Notes: generated from the letters alone by a model not told the origin. A stretch of DNA of 64,000 bases from Asterias rubens (GCF_902459465.1 NC_047076.1:1178001-1242000), one strand, 5' to 3'; shown: positions 33,571 to 45,647, counted from the stretch's first letter. Numbers and translations: made by a program.

Positions 33571-35541
33571 TGATTTTGTATAAGTTTAACATCTTACTTG
33601 ACCAACTAGTTTTGTTTTAATTGGTTAGATGTCATAGTATTTACTAGTATTGACAAAGATACTCGTCTTTCCTTGAAACCTAAAGAGTGACATGTCCTTA
33701 AACACCCAACTGCATAAAGTTTGACCTATACTATGTTGCAATGTCACTGCAATGCTTTGGGGGGGGGGTGCTGATTCTTCGTGAAAACGCAAAATGCAAT
33801 TATTGAGATAAATGCCCCTTCTTAAATTAATCCATAATTTGTCATTAAAAAATACAGTCCCTTGGTGAAATCGGTGACTTTGTGGCTTTCTATGTTTTCC
33901 CAACCTCGATTTTGTATTATTTTCGCCAAGAAAGCTATCTATAATGTAGATTCAAGAACCAGAAAACCAATAATGACCTGTTTAAACTTAGTTTAGCTTC
34001 ACTACACATTGGTGACAAAATTGCTTTAGACAACACTCCTGCACAAATGTGATAAAAAGTGGACTACTCTTAGAAAAGTGTTTTTTTTTCTTCTTCTTTT
34101 TTTCTTATACTTTTTGTTTTGTTTAATAAGACCCCAGCGGACCAGACTGTCTGATCCTTCGTTTTGTATTTCTTGGTACGTAATTTTGTTCATGTCTATT
34201 GCATTGTTTTGTGTTAACTTGAGCACTGAAAAAGGGACTGTTGTGTTTTAATTTGAGCACTGAACAAAAAAACTTAAACAAATCGGTTAGCATAAGCTCG
34301 GGCTGTGACAATGCGGATGGTCTATACAGCAACGAAGACTGTTGGGAAACAAAATAGTTGCAAATAGATTCAAAAAGCACTTTAATTCGCATTACTTTTC
34401 GATCCACCGTGAAAGGCGAGCTCTTGCCTCATCACAGTACCATTAGCCTCCCCTTATTTAGTTACATCTCCCCGGGAGTGCGCTCCCGTGGAGGTATAGA
34501 GTGAAGTAAACAACTTTCTTAGATAATTTGATGATATCAAATTCCTAGCCAGGGAAGTATTCGAAATAATAATCTATCTTTATTATAAAAGAGGACATGG
34601 TATAACGTTCACATTAACATGCAAACGAATTTATTGGCGCAGATTTGTTGTTTACTCCGAGACGGTACGCTGAAATAAAGTGCGGTTCGTTGTTTGTGAA
34701 CAAAAGTGAATTTTGTATTTCATCCGGAAGCCTTTCGGAAAGTCACTGGTATATAGTTTTACTTTGAGGGGGGGGGGGGGGGGGGGGGGGGTTAGCTCGA
34801 CAGGCACAGGGACTCCCAAAATTAAATTGAGCAGAGGATTAAAGGTCAAGAGTCAATGAACAATTTCCCCTTAACTGTAAAAGTATTGTTCGTGTTTTTT
34901 TTTTATATCTAGCATTTTACACTGTTTGCTAGTGAGAGTTTATTTTGTTGGGTGCACCGATGAGGAAAGCGTTTTGAGAAACATTCACTTCGAAGTAATG
35001 TGGTTGGGAAAACATTTTGTTTTTGTTTTTATGGCCAACAAATTAGAATCGGAGAAGCGTTACTGTTTCGTATGTCGGCTGCGTCCTACTTAGTGGCTGC
35101 GGCTGTTGCTAAGAGTAACCTATAGCTTCAACGCGTGTGAACGCAGTGGATCGAGCCACATCCAAAGCCGCTAATTTGGAAACGCTATTAGGTTAATGCC
35201 TGAATAGTTGTCAGTTAATTAACCCGAAAGATCCATGGCGACCAAGTTCTGTCCTTGCAGCAATTCTTGTATTATACTATGGCCTACTATTCCGGACTTC
35301 TGGGGCTGCAATTACTGTAATATAATTGGACCACACTTCCCTCGGCTGGTTGATATAAGTACATGGCACTCGCAATCTGCCTAAAACGCATTGATTTTTG
35401 TGGTTCATTTATCTTTCGGGTATAATGGATCCTCTATTTTAAGGGAAGGAGGACTAGTCAGTATTGGAATCACGTCCAGTGAGTCAACAGAGATTCGTTC
35501 CTGTACATTCGTGACGTTAAATCGTTGCACCGTGTGACCAT
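33571..35541. other. Intergenic with a G24 tract
   Basis: No gene was recognised. A run of 24 G is at 34768-34791 and a shorter G run at about 33761-33769. A small gagtgcgctcccgtgga-like hairpin lies near 34473-34492. Minus-strand frames of up to 94 codons lack domains. Confidence 0.4.
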
Positions 35542-35826
35542 GGCCCAGTTTTATAGAGCTGCTTAACGGCTGATTTTGTAATACGTTTTCAAACACAAAG
35601 TGCTGCTAAAACCGAGGCACACGAAAAGGCCATACTATATACCTTCCGTTGCATATAGTCCTTACACTGCTCTGCACGTAAATGAATAAGGTAAGAATAC
35701 AAACCCATGGTGAATGCGCAAAATGGTCGCCTAATTTTCTTGCTTAGCATTTTGTTTATGCTACAGTAAATGCGAAAATGTGCTTGCCGTTAAGCAGCGC
35801 TATGAAATACTGGAAATTGGGCCCGG
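35542..35826. mobile_element. Family N inverted-repeat element
   Basis: The ends ggcccagttttatagagctg and agcgctatgaaatactgg, then ggcccgg, are inverse copies of the family N termini (compare 13981-14177). The interior includes a second cttgccgttaagcag word and is non-coding. Confidence 0.6.
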
Positions 35827-35994
35827 TCAACAGTCCATAAAGATTGTTTTCACTGGTCTCACCCAGTGCATTTTTTGCTTCGTAAAGTAATTTGCTAAAC
35901 AGTATTTTCTGCTAAACAGCTTGACGAATTGATAGTTACTGGTAAGTAACTTTCTTGTGATTTGTGCTTAAACAGAACCATGAAATTGGCCCCT

Positions 35995-36148
35995 GGGCCG
36001 ATTTTACAAAGCAATACAATTCGTCGCAAGACAAAATGGTCAGTATTACCATAGTGATTTGTATTGTGACATCACACTTTGCTTAGAAACTACGGTTGAT
36101 TTGTAGTTAGATCACTGTTAGATCACTCTTTGTGAAATCTCGGCCCCT
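35995..36148. mobile_element. Inverted-repeat element with gggccgattttacaaag ends
   Basis: The left end gggccgattttacaaagcaa is mirrored by ctttgtgaaatctcggcccc at about 36127-36147. It resembles family C in the tgaaatc(g/t)cgg terminus but has a different interior. Confidence 0.6.
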
Positions 36149-36294
36149 GATCTCTAAAGATCAATTTAGAAAGAGAAAGACACGAAATGTTGACATGGCA
36201 TATTAACTCATCGTGTGACAAACTTCATCACTGACATCATAATGACAAGTCTGTGAAGTGTATTTGTTGGGTTTAAAGAAAATAGGTCAAACCA

Positions 36295-36685
36295 TTAAAG
36301 ACAGTGGACACTATTGGTAATTGTCAAAGACCAGTCTTCTCACTTGGTGTATCTCAACATATGCATAAAATAACAAACCTGTGAAAATTTGAGCTCAATT
36401 GGTCGTCGAAGTTTCGAGAAAATGATGAAAGAAAAACCACCCAAGTTGTTACACAAAGTTGTGTGCTTTTAGATGCTTGATTTCGAGACCTCAAATTTTA
36501 AACCTGAGGTCTCGAAAACAAATTCGTGAACTAATAACTTCTTACCCGAAAACTTTATTACTTCAGAGGGAGCCGCTTCTTACAATGTTTTATACCATCA
36601 ACCTCTCCCCATTACTGGTCACCAAGTAAGGTTTTATTTTAATAATTATTTTGAGTAATTACCAATAGTGTCCACTGCCTTTAAA
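36295..36685 (-). mobile_element. Family A MITE, complete reference copy
   Basis: About 391 bp with terminal inverted repeats ttaaagacagtggacactat / atagtgtccactgcctttaa, TTAA at each outer edge, and a central inverted pair (gatttcgagacctcaaat...tgaggtctcgaaaaca). It has no transposase frame, so it must rely on an enzyme encoded elsewhere. TTAA ends recall piggyBac-type elements; that assignment is an inference. Confidence 0.88.
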
Positions 36686-37432
36686 GGAAGGTCCTCCCAA
36701 AGATATAAACCATATCTATATTTGTTTATATTTGTGTCAGCTTGTTGTACAACAATGTTGTCCTCAAATGACATCATTAAAAGGCAATAAACAAACACCC
36801 ACGTACTGTACCATTATCACTCAGCCAACTCCAAAATGCCAATTATACCGCTGCGGGAACCAAATTTGCATAAAAACACTTTACGAAAATAGAGATCATG
36901 TTTTCCTGTAGAGCCAGTAGAGTGGAAGTCCACTTTATAATTCATACTGAACAGAAAGTCCCGCAGGTAGATGTTACTAAAGGGGCCTGAAGGTTGTTTT
37001 AATTTGTCAAATTGAACTTGTGAGACATTCACTGCCTTTTCTCTATCGCGTCTTACACAACAAAGAAGATGACCAGCATTACGATCAGAAAAATTTATCA
37101 AATTTCAAGACCTCGCTGCCGCAAATTTAAAGGATGATTGTCCTTTCTTGGTACTCCCTCAATAGTTGGTACGCCCTCAAAGGTCACAAAATGTCATGGA
37201 CACCACTTTGTAAATTAAAAACCATCGGCCTGAACCTTTGTATCCATCGCCTCTCTCATCAAAACATTCATCAGATTTTTTTTTTCTTCTGATCAAATAA
37301 TACATACACTCAGCTTTTCTGTTTACTACTTCTTACTTTTCAGTCTTGACCTTTCAGAAACTTATGATTATTCACTTCAAGCTGATTTTGTTTTTTGAAA
37401 TTGTGAATTTTGTTGTTGTTATAATAGAATAG
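36686..37432. other. Intergenic, no gene seen
   Basis: A 94-codon minus-strand frame at 36817-37101 has no recognised domain, and no splice or family support was found. The rest is AT-rich. Confidence 0.35.
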
Positions 37433-37880
37433 GCCTGCTGCAAGTTTAATAAAGTATAGGCCTCTACGTGTTCTAGTTCCAGTTCGCATTGTACTTGCAG
37501 CTTTTTATTCTAAATCATTCCTCAAAAAATATAACTCCGTTGAGACGTCATGGCGAAACATTAAGTCGTGATTACGTCTAGGCCTATATACTGCAGGTTT
37601 CTTAAAGTAGGGGCCTCTATACTTCACGTTCCAGCTCCAGTTCGCATTGTAGTTGCAGCTTTTTATTCTAAATCCTTCCTAAAAATACAACTCCTTGGAG
37701 ATTTTTCAACCTCAAGCCGCCATGGCGAAAAATTAAGTTCTTGCTATAATTACTGCAATTTTCATAAAGTAGTGGCCTGTACACTTCGCGTTCCAGTTAA
37801 CCCATTGTACTTGCCACTTTGTGGTTTAAATCCTTCATATATACAAAGATTTGTCAACCTCAACAAAGCCTGCAGGGCTC
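37433..37880 (+). repeat. Tandem block, three diverged units of about 170 bp
   Basis: The series aaagtataggcctctac, gttccagttcgcattgtact, tgcagctttttattctaaat, ccttcct(a)aaaa-tacaactcc and catggcgaaa-attaag occurs at about 37450, 37605 and 37770, with increasing decay. The 110-codon plus-strand frame over it is a by-product. Confidence 0.65.
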
Positions 37881-38394
37881 AAGGCCGAAAACCATGTTAA
37901 CCCAATTTTTATTTTAAAAACCAGACATCCCGCTTTGTACTCCGAGATGAAGGGAAGCAATTAAGTTAAGAATGGTATTCAAGGACACATGTGCAGATAA
38001 TTAAATCACTTTAAAAATACGCTCAAAATTAGCGATACAAAACCTACTCCCGAGGGTTTGGTTTCCGATTGTTTGTGTCTCGATTGTTTATGAAAAAATC
38101 AGAAAATTTGTTCTTGAAAAGAAGTCTGAAGGGTTTATTAAAAAACATGCACCACAGTAAATATGCCAGCCCTTTACCCAATAAGTTGTTTTCATATAAA
38201 TTTATAGCGAGCAAAAATACCTGACGCCAGGGGCTTTGTAATAGGTAAAGGATCTGGTCGCATGACTTTCCAGTAACTTCATTAATGTTCATGTTATGTT
38301 CAACGTCACAGGTTTAACAACCAACTGAATCATCTCACGTACAGCCAAAGACACTAATGCATTCGGCATGACAGTTAAGTTAGTTTGGAATTGT
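37881..38394. other. Intergenic, no gene seen
   Basis: No supported feature. An 82-codon minus-strand frame has no domain. Confidence 0.35.
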
Positions 38395-39235
38395 ACATTG
38401 GACATTCACGTAGGTTTGTACAGTGAATACCTTTTACATCGATATTGGACATTGGACATTCGGATATATTGTACAGTGAATGTCTACCTTGCACATTGAT
38501 ATTAGATATTGCACATTAGCCTAGGTTTGTAGGTAAATGTCTACCTTGTACATCAATATTTGATATTGGACATTAGCCTAGGTTTGTAGGTAAATGTCTA
38601 CCTTGTACATCAATATTGGATATTGGACATTAGCCTAGGTTTGTAGGTAAATGTCTACCTTGTACATCAATATTGGATATTGCACATTAGCCTAGGTTTG
38701 TAGGTAAATGTCTACCTTGTACATCAATATTGGATATTGGACATTAGCCTAGGTTTGTAGGTAAATGTCTACCTTGTACATCAATATTGGATATTGCACA
38801 TTAGCCTAGGTTTGTAGGTAAATGTCTACCTTGTGCATCAATATTGGATATTGAACATAAGCCTAGGTTTGTAGGTAAATGTCTACATTGTTCATCCATA
38901 TTGGATATTGGACACTCCCATATATTTGTACATTGAATTTCTTACCTTCTACAATATTTTGACATCGTACATTCTTATAGGTTTATACATTGAACGTCTA
39001 CCTTGGACACCAATTATTGGATATTGGACATTCCCATAGGTTTGTTCAGTGACTGTCTACCTTGTACATCAATATTTGATATTGGACACACACATAGGTT
39101 TGTACAATGAATGTCTACCCTGTACATCGATTTTGAACACTCATTGAAATAGGTTTGTACAGTGAAATTCATGCCAATTGTACATCGATATTTGATATTG
39201 GACTTTCAAATTGGTTTGACATTGACTGTACAAAC
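38395..39235. repeat. 57-bp minisatellite with a homogenised core
   Basis: Between about 38510 and 38900 a 57-bp unit recurs almost without change: cctaggtttgtaggtaaatg, tctaccttgtacatcaatat, tggatattg(g/c)acattag. Starts of the word ctaggtttg at 38521, 38578 and 38635 give the exact period. Flanking units on both sides (38395-38510 and 38900-39235) are diverged and vary in length. The alternation of gg/gc before acattag suggests a higher-order pair in part of the core. Confidence 0.9.
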
Positions 39236-39298
39236 TAAGTGAATGTCCAATATTCAATATCAAACTAATTTTACTGTCATCAGTTTGGTATTAGCCTT

Positions 39299-39670
39299 TT
39301 AAAGCCATTGGACACTTTCGGTAAACAGTATTGTCAAAAGGCCCACACTTCGTGTATCACAACTTATATATAAAACAACATAACCTGTGAAGATATAGGC
39401 TCAATCGGTCATCGGCGTCGGGAGAAAATAACGGGAAAACCCACCCCTATTTCCGCACGTTTCGCCATGTCATGACATGTGTTTACTATAATCTGTAATT
39501 CTCGTTGTCGAGAATTGATGATTGTTTTAATGTTTTCTCAAAAAGTAAAGCATTACATGGAATAATATTTCAAGAGAAGTCTTTTACCATTACCTTCTGT
39601 AAACCCTGTAAGTTACTTGTAAATCTGTGAACTTTTTATTTTCTGTTCCGAAAGTGTATAATGGCTTTAA
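39299..39670 (+). mobile_element. Family B TTAA-ended MITE
   Basis: It starts ttttaaagccattggacact, then ttcggtaaacagt, and ends gttccgaaagtgtataatgg, ctttaa. The inner blocks cttcgtgtatcacaacttat, cctgtgaagatataggctca, tcgg(t)catcggcgtcgggaga and ccgcacgtttcg differ from family A but follow the same order of functional-looking words. Copies at 60653-61006 and 62652-63022 lie in the opposite orientation. Confidence 0.8.
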
Positions 39671-40380
39671 CTCACTGTGATCAAATCAAGAACACTGCCA
39701 GTTAAAACCCAATGGCTTTCATTATCGAGTACGTTTGTCAGAGTGGGCGATGCGCTGTTCAAATTGACCCTCTCATCAATATTAGCTGTTTGGCGTACCA
39801 TTAGTCGCATGAGCTAATGCCTGATTTCTCATTATCAACACACTGATATGTACCATTAAATGTGAAAATGGTGTCCCGAAAAAGTGGGGTATCATCAACT
39901 CTCATTAAGTTAGGTTCATGGTATAATCAATTCTGGAAAGTACCTTTATTCTGCAAACAAAATGTAATCATGTAATGAGATATGCATCCATCACAGATTG
40001 TGCTGGTGTAAATAACATTAAGTACTTTTATTATTTGCACTTTCATTAAAATTACATTTTCCTTTAGAGAATATACACCGAGGGGAGATTCCTTCAAGTC
40101 ACTTGACTTCACTCTCTCAAGATCAGAGTGTATTTAATTAAGACAAAACAGACACTTCTGAGAGCGAGAGCGTGCTGTTACCTAGCAACCAAAATACAAT
40201 ACTATGCATAAGGGAACAACTTGACAAGTCGAGCATTACCGTTGTGTCATCTCTGGAGGAGAACACAGGATAAGAGACCGTGCCGTAGAGAGATTTTGTC
40301 GACCGAGTGACGTCTTGATATCACCCCGTTCATTGGACGTCTTTCACGGCAGGGTGAAGACAACGATGTCATTAGGCCAC
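39671..40380. other. Intergenic, no gene seen
   Basis: No supported exon or repeat was identified. Confidence 0.35.
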
Positions 40381-40760
40381 ATACAGTTGGTGTGTCCTTA
40401 CTCTATAGTTGAATCAAAGAGCAAACTTCGCTCTCTATGGTTGAATCAGTTGGGCCCACAGCGGGTTCTTGAGGTGACAATCATGCATTTCACCGAACAC
40501 AACACCCTCCCTTTTCTCACACTTCTTGAAACCACACCCATACCCCACTGGGTTTTGCATTTCATTAGGCCAGTATAGGCCCAAATCCTTGCTTTAGTGT
40601 TTGAACCATAGAGCAAGCTTGAATCAGTTGAGTATATTCCTGATAGCGGGTTCTTGTAATGTCCATCATGCATTTCATAACTTCTACGACACCCTCCCCA
40701 TTTTCACACTTCTTTAACACACCCATGTACCACTGGGTTCCTCTTTTGCATGGTGAACCT
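40381..40760 (+). repeat. Direct duplication of about 180 bp
   Basis: Two units share ttgaatcagttg, agcgggttcttg, catcatgcatttca, acaccctcccc(t)ttttc, cacacttctt, cacacccat and ccactgggtt. Starts are near 40390 and 40590. Frames on both strands (75-87 codons) are by-products of the duplication. Confidence 0.6.
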
Positions 40761-41093
40761 TGCTCTAGCGGTTGCACCATAGAGCCGGTGCTTGCGTAAA
40801 GAGCCTTGGACAAGGCTATTGACTTGCAGGCTCGATCTTAACTGAGAACATGGTTTGCAATTATGTTGTTCTTAATTCTGTAAACAAACTAGCAGGAAGA
40901 TGGTGTTTCTTTGGAACCAACACACTTCTGCACCAATGTGCGCCAACAATTTCCACCATTTTGGGAGTCACTTCCTTTGAATACATTAATTTGACTCTCA
41001 AAATTGGCTGACACTAGTGAGCAGTGCGTTGTAAAAATGGGTCAATTCAAATAAATATTTGAACGTTTGAATCTGTTGACCCACTCATTATGG

Positions 41094-41246
41094 GTGCGTT
41101 CGATTAGCTTCCCTGGGTCGACCCCGATGTGGCGTATTTTATTTTTTCCAGGACGAACGTAAGATAATTATGTGCCCACCTTCGTCCTGGAAAAAAATTA
41201 AATACGCCACATCGAGGTCGACCCAGGGAAGCTGATCGAACGCACT
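41094..41246. mobile_element. Family D hairpin element
   Basis: The arms gtgcgttcgattagcttccc, tgggtcgaccccgatgtggc and gccacatcgaggtcgaccca, gggaagctgatcgaacgcac are inverse copies. The inner words are ccaggacgaacgt and ccttcgtcctgg. It is the second copy in the window (compare 25296-25446). Confidence 0.8.
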
Positions 41247-41594
41247 CACTATAAGAGTAGAAGGAACTCTCGCGAGATTTTGATTATTTTCTTGCACTAG
41301 GTTGTGAACGCTGCGTTTAGCCAGTTATAGACTCACTTATAACGGTAGCTTATCCAACCCACATAACTCAATGATTCATAAGAAATAAATACATTACATC
41401 CAGATACTAAATATATCAACCTATATTATTTAGGTAAATATACTAAGCTTTTTGCCCCTCCCCCCTTTTTCAAATGAAAATATCTGGTTACGCCAGAGTG
41501 ATCGCTAAACAACCAATGTTTTCGGACAACGTGACACGTTGCTATCAATCAACCAAAATTAAATCGAATCATCAGACAGAGGACCTGTGATCGC

Positions 41595-41892
41595 TTAAAG
41601 GCACTTGGTGTTTTCCAACTTTTTTTTACGTAAAAAATAACAAAACTTTGAAATTTTTAGCTCGAATTTGCATGTGAATAATAAAAGAAAAAACACCCTT
41701 GTTGCATTAATTTATGTGATTTCAGATGCACAATAAAAGGCTTCAGCTGTTATATTATTTAAATCTCAAAAATTACGTTACTTGAGAGGGAGCCTTTTCT
41801 CACAATGTTTTAAACATAATACCACAGCTCTCTATTGCTCGTTACCGAGTAAGTTTTTATGCTATAACCACTATTTTGAGTAACTGCTAAGT
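41595..41892 (-). mobile_element. Family A-related MITE, shortened
   Basis: It contains aaaggcacttggtg, gaaaaaacacccttgttgca, gatttcagatgcacaataaa, aggcttcagct, gagggagccttttctcacaa, tgttttaaa and tttgagtaactgcta. The ends are degraded. Confidence 0.65.
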
Positions 41893-41985
41893 TGTTCCAT
41901 AACAGTTAATAGAGTTCACCATCAGTTATTTGTCTCATTATACAAAGCAATGTTTTAGTTAGGGGCTTGTGAAAAATCGCAATTT

Positions 41986-42485
41986 AATAATAATAATAAT
42001 AACATAAAATTTATAAGGCGCGCAGTATCTGGAATAGATCCATTCAAAGGCGCCGGAAGCTAGTCAGCTGACAAATTAAACAGATGAGACTTGAGGTTGT
42101 GTTTGAAAGTAGAAAGATCAGGTGTGTCCCTCAGCTCGTCTGGCAAGGAATTCCAGAGACGCGGTGCGCAGCTGGAAAAGGCACGGTCTCCGTAACTTGC
42201 CAGACGAGTTTTGGGAACATAGAGTATGTGTGATGATGAAGATGATCTAAGGCCTGGTCTGATGTTACGTTGTTGTAAAAGATGTGTAATGTAGCAAGGT
42301 GCTAACCCATGGAGGGCCTTGAATGTGAGAAGCAAGATTTTGAATTGTATTCTATGTTTAACAGGAAGCCAGTGGAGATTATATAAAATGGGTGTTATGT
42401 GATCGGAAGATTTGGTTCTGGTGAGTAAGCGGGCAGAAGCGTTTTGGACTTTTTGAAGACGGTTTAGTGATTGCAATTTCAATGA
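41986..42485 (-). mobile_element. LINE 3' end with (TTA)n tail
   Basis: The minus-strand frame 42482-42060 (140 codons) encodes the C-terminal end of a non-LTR polyprotein: LNRLQKVQNASARLL, then ILYNLHWLPVKHRIQFKILL, FKALHGLAPCYI and APRLWNSLPDELR, ending FKHNLKSHLF and a stop. All are standard late segments of jockey/CR1-like elements. About 55 bp of 3' UTR and an (aat)n tract at 41986-42003 (plus-strand sense) follow. The frame is intact, so the copy is young, but it is 5'-truncated and cannot move by itself. Confidence 0.85.
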
Positions 42486-43059
42486 CAGATTACGTCTGAC
42501 TCTGCTCGTTGAAAGCTTTCAAGAGAATCACTGTCATCAAATAACTATTGGGGAAATCTAATTGACAACGATTCCTGATAAACCAGTTTTAAAATAAACA
42601 TCATTTTAAGTGGCTATTTGGTAAAGCTAGCTTGACCTCTTTGTTAATGCTTAAATTTCATAGGAATCAATGTCATTAGTTAACTATACCTGTTTTGTTA
42701 AATTTCTTGACATTTCCAGAGAAACCGGTTAATTTAAATTGTACATCTTTTTGAGTGGCTATTTGGCACATCTGCTAAGTTTGTTTGATCGTGCTAGGCG
42801 GAAATATATAAGTCTAACCACAGTGAACGTGTTCTCGGCTTGATCCAAGAAACTTGTTTCAGCGTGTTGGTTTACAAAGCAGTAGACCGGTCTTAAATCC
42901 ATAATTTACCCCCAAATATCAGATTTCGCCGTTGGACAACTCGTCTTTTGGTAACATAACCCTTTGTATCGTATCTCTGACCGTCCTCAAATCCGTCAAA
43001 TCTGACATTTAAATTAAAAACTGACTGCGGAAATGTAGAATCGTATTACTGGTCTATTT
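42486..43059. other. Intergenic, no gene seen
   Basis: No supported exon or repeat was identified. Confidence 0.35.
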
Positions 43060-43255
43060 TTTTTTCGAAGAAAGGCCTGAAGCCTTTCTATATAGGACAT
43101 TTGAAAACTCAATCATTTTTGTTGTAGCATGCACGGGTGTTTTTTTTTCATTATTCTCTTGCAACTTTGATGACCAACTGAGCCCCAAATTCCACTGGTA
43201 TGTTATCTATGCATGATGGGATACACCAAGTAAAGTTAATGGTCTTTGACATTTC
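43060..43255 (+). mobile_element. Family A MITE, right-hand fragment
   Basis: It holds the aggcctgaagccttt centre, cgggtgtttttttttcatta, ttctcttgcaactttgatga, ccaactgagccccaaattcc and gggatacaccaagtaaag, then stops at ggtctttgacatt. Both ends are incomplete. Confidence 0.65.
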
Positions 43256-43549
43256 TTTCTTTCATAAAGAAATAGAATTAGCTGATGCGATCTGCTTACC
43301 AACCAAAAGACCTGTGGTATAAATGCAAAAAAAAGTTAATGACTGGCCACTTTGACCCTAATCAGAGCCTTTGTCGAAAGTTGAAAAGTGACATTCACTT
43401 TTCAAAGTGAAAGTTGAAAAGAGACATTCACAACAAACACGAAGAGTAAACTAGGTGTATAAAAAAACATAAGCAGAATTGAAATACAATGGACAGCAAA
43501 ACTGAACTGGGAGAAAAACAATGTTATTATACATGACTGGAATAATCGA

Positions 43550-43677
43550 ACAACATGTAACTCCCTTTTTCATGACATCTAAATATAAAAGTCGAGCGGA
43601 ATTAGATAACAATATTTAGATGTCATGAAAAGGGGGGTTACATGTTGTGGGAATAGCCCCCCCCCCCCCCCCCCCCC
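43550..43677. mobile_element. Hairpin element followed by a C21 tract
   Basis: caacatgtaactcccttttt, catgacatctaaatat at 43551-43587 is mirrored by atatttagatgtcatgaaaa, ggggggttacatgttg at about 43613-43648. A run of about 21 C (43657-43677) begins just after the right arm. Confidence 0.65.
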
Positions 43678-44264
43678 GCTCCTTCACACTTTGTCACAGT
43701 GACAGAGTGCGCCCATCACCATAAGCTTTCATCATTCTGCCACCATATTGGTCATGTTCCCTGTATCCAATAACAGTAATGGATGCGTACATTCATTTCA
43801 CAAAAAGGAACCAGACTATTTCTCCGTTTAGTCTTGGTTTGGTCACATTGATTTTATTGGAGAAACCAAGATGACTGCACCAAAGGCCTGAAAGAGAAAT
43901 TGACAAAGAAAATGAATGTCTGTCTCTAGATGCACGCGTAATTTACTCAGTAAATATTCAATACCAAGATGTAAGATCTTTCATCATTAAATACGAAGGA
44001 ACAGACCCAGAATAAATACAACTGCAAGTCGTCAAACAGATGGGTTTAAAAGCAAACCTACTTCAAACCTACATTGACAGGGGCGGGGTCAGGGTGCTTC
44101 AGAGGAGGGTGATGCAAATACCCATGACAACTACGCTGCCCGGTTAAAAGGAGATCGACTGTGCAATCCGACGAGACTGCTGAGATTTTGATGTTGGCGG
44201 CTTTTAAAACTCTTTGTAGTAATTTCACTATCCTGTCTATCTCAATGGTTGTATAGTTATTAAA
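43678..44264. other. Intergenic, no gene seen
   Basis: No supported exon or repeat was identified. Confidence 0.35.
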
Positions 44265-44455
44265 GAGGGTGCGGGTACTTTTTGTACCACGTCTTACTAA
44301 AGATTTACATGAAACTTACAGTAACACAGTTTGACAATGATAGTAGAAATCTTTCCTTAAAATAGTACTTGCTGATGTAAAATGTGCTGTAGGTTTTGGA
44401 CATTGTGTTTTGTGACCTACAAAAAGTACCAAAAACCCTTAAAAAAATGAGAAGC
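44265..44455 (+). repeat. Family O dispersed repeat
   Basis: It shares gggtactttttgta, gtaacacagtttgacaatga, tagtagaaatctttccttaa and aatagtacttgctgatg with the other three copies. Confidence 0.55.
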
Positions 44456-45023
44456 TGATATTCTCGGCAACGAATACCAGTATTTTGTCACCCTGCAAAG
44501 TTGCCCAAAGCAAAGTCGCCCCTGTCAAAATCGCCCCCCCCCCCCAACAAAGTCATCCAAGAAGACTTCACTAAGTGAGGGCGCCCTTTGTCAACCATTG
44601 GAGATTTCTTGGCGAATGCTTTGTCTTGATTCTTAATTAATATTTTTAATCAAATATTGTTGCTACATACAACATGTTTAGTGATTTTGTCTGTAGGCAT
44701 ACTCTGTGAATCTAGGCCAGCAACTTTCCCAGTGTTGGATCTTATCAAAGATCGACAGTGATCGACTAAATATTTTGTAGGCAACTGTCATCACTCCACA
44801 GCAATAACACTTCACGAACTTCAAATAATGTATCAAAACACATCAGTCAAGGGCTGAGCCGACCAATGTGGAGCCGAAGCCGTGGATTCGAAATGAGGCC
44901 TTTGGTTTTGTGAACTCACTGTGGTCTTGTCAGTTCGGTTTAATACAACATTTCTGCAGGAATAATGCCGCCTTGGTTATTCATTCCTTTTTTTTGTACA
45001 GCGGGCAAAGTGTAAAATGAATG

Positions 45024-45410
45024 TTAAAGGCAGTGGACACTATTGGTAATAACTCAAACTAATTATTAGCATCAAACCTTACATGGTAACGAGTAATGGG
45101 GAGATGTTGATAGTATAAAACATTGTGAGAAACGGCTCCCTGTGAAGTGACGTAGTTTTCGAGAAAGAAGTAATTTTCCACGAATTTGATTTCGAGACTT
45201 CAAGTTTAGAATTTGAGGTCTCGAAATCAAGCATCAGAAAGCACACAACCTCGTGTGACAATGGTGTTTTTTCTTTCATTATTATCTCGCAATTTCGACG
45301 ACCGATTGAGCTCAAATTTTCACAGGTTTGTTATTTTATGCATATGTTGAGATACACTAAGTGAGAAGACTGGTCTTTGACAATTACCAATAGTGTCCAC
45401 TGTCTTTAAC
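45024..45410 (+). mobile_element. Family A MITE, complete
   Basis: About 387 bp. The ends are ttaaaggcagtggacactat and atagtgtccactgtctttaa. The central pair gatttcgagacttcaagt / tgaggtctcgaaatcaag is intact. Its orientation is opposite to the copy only 240 bp away at 45648-46034. Confidence 0.9.
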
Positions 45411-45647
45411 TGGCGCCCCAGTCTTCTTTGCGCACGGTCTCTGCTGATTTATAGGTCACTATGTGCAAACATTCTAAAGGCTTAATTAAAATACATCTAG
45501 GCCTAGAAAAATGTGGACTTCGAGACAAAGGGTCTGCATTTAATCCACAGTCCTTAACCTTACTATGTGAAGCCTATATAATGGCTAACGTTGTTTCAAC
45601 TTTAGAGTGCTACACAATACTGACGTGTGCCCCCCCCCCCCAAGCAT

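Noticed and set aside
36817..37101. 94-codon minus-strand frame as a gene
   Set aside because: No domain, no convincing splice context and no family match; left unannotated.
38395..39235. CRISPR-like regular repeat array
   Set aside because: Units are contiguous 57-bp tandem copies with no unique spacers, in spliced animal DNA. It is a minisatellite.
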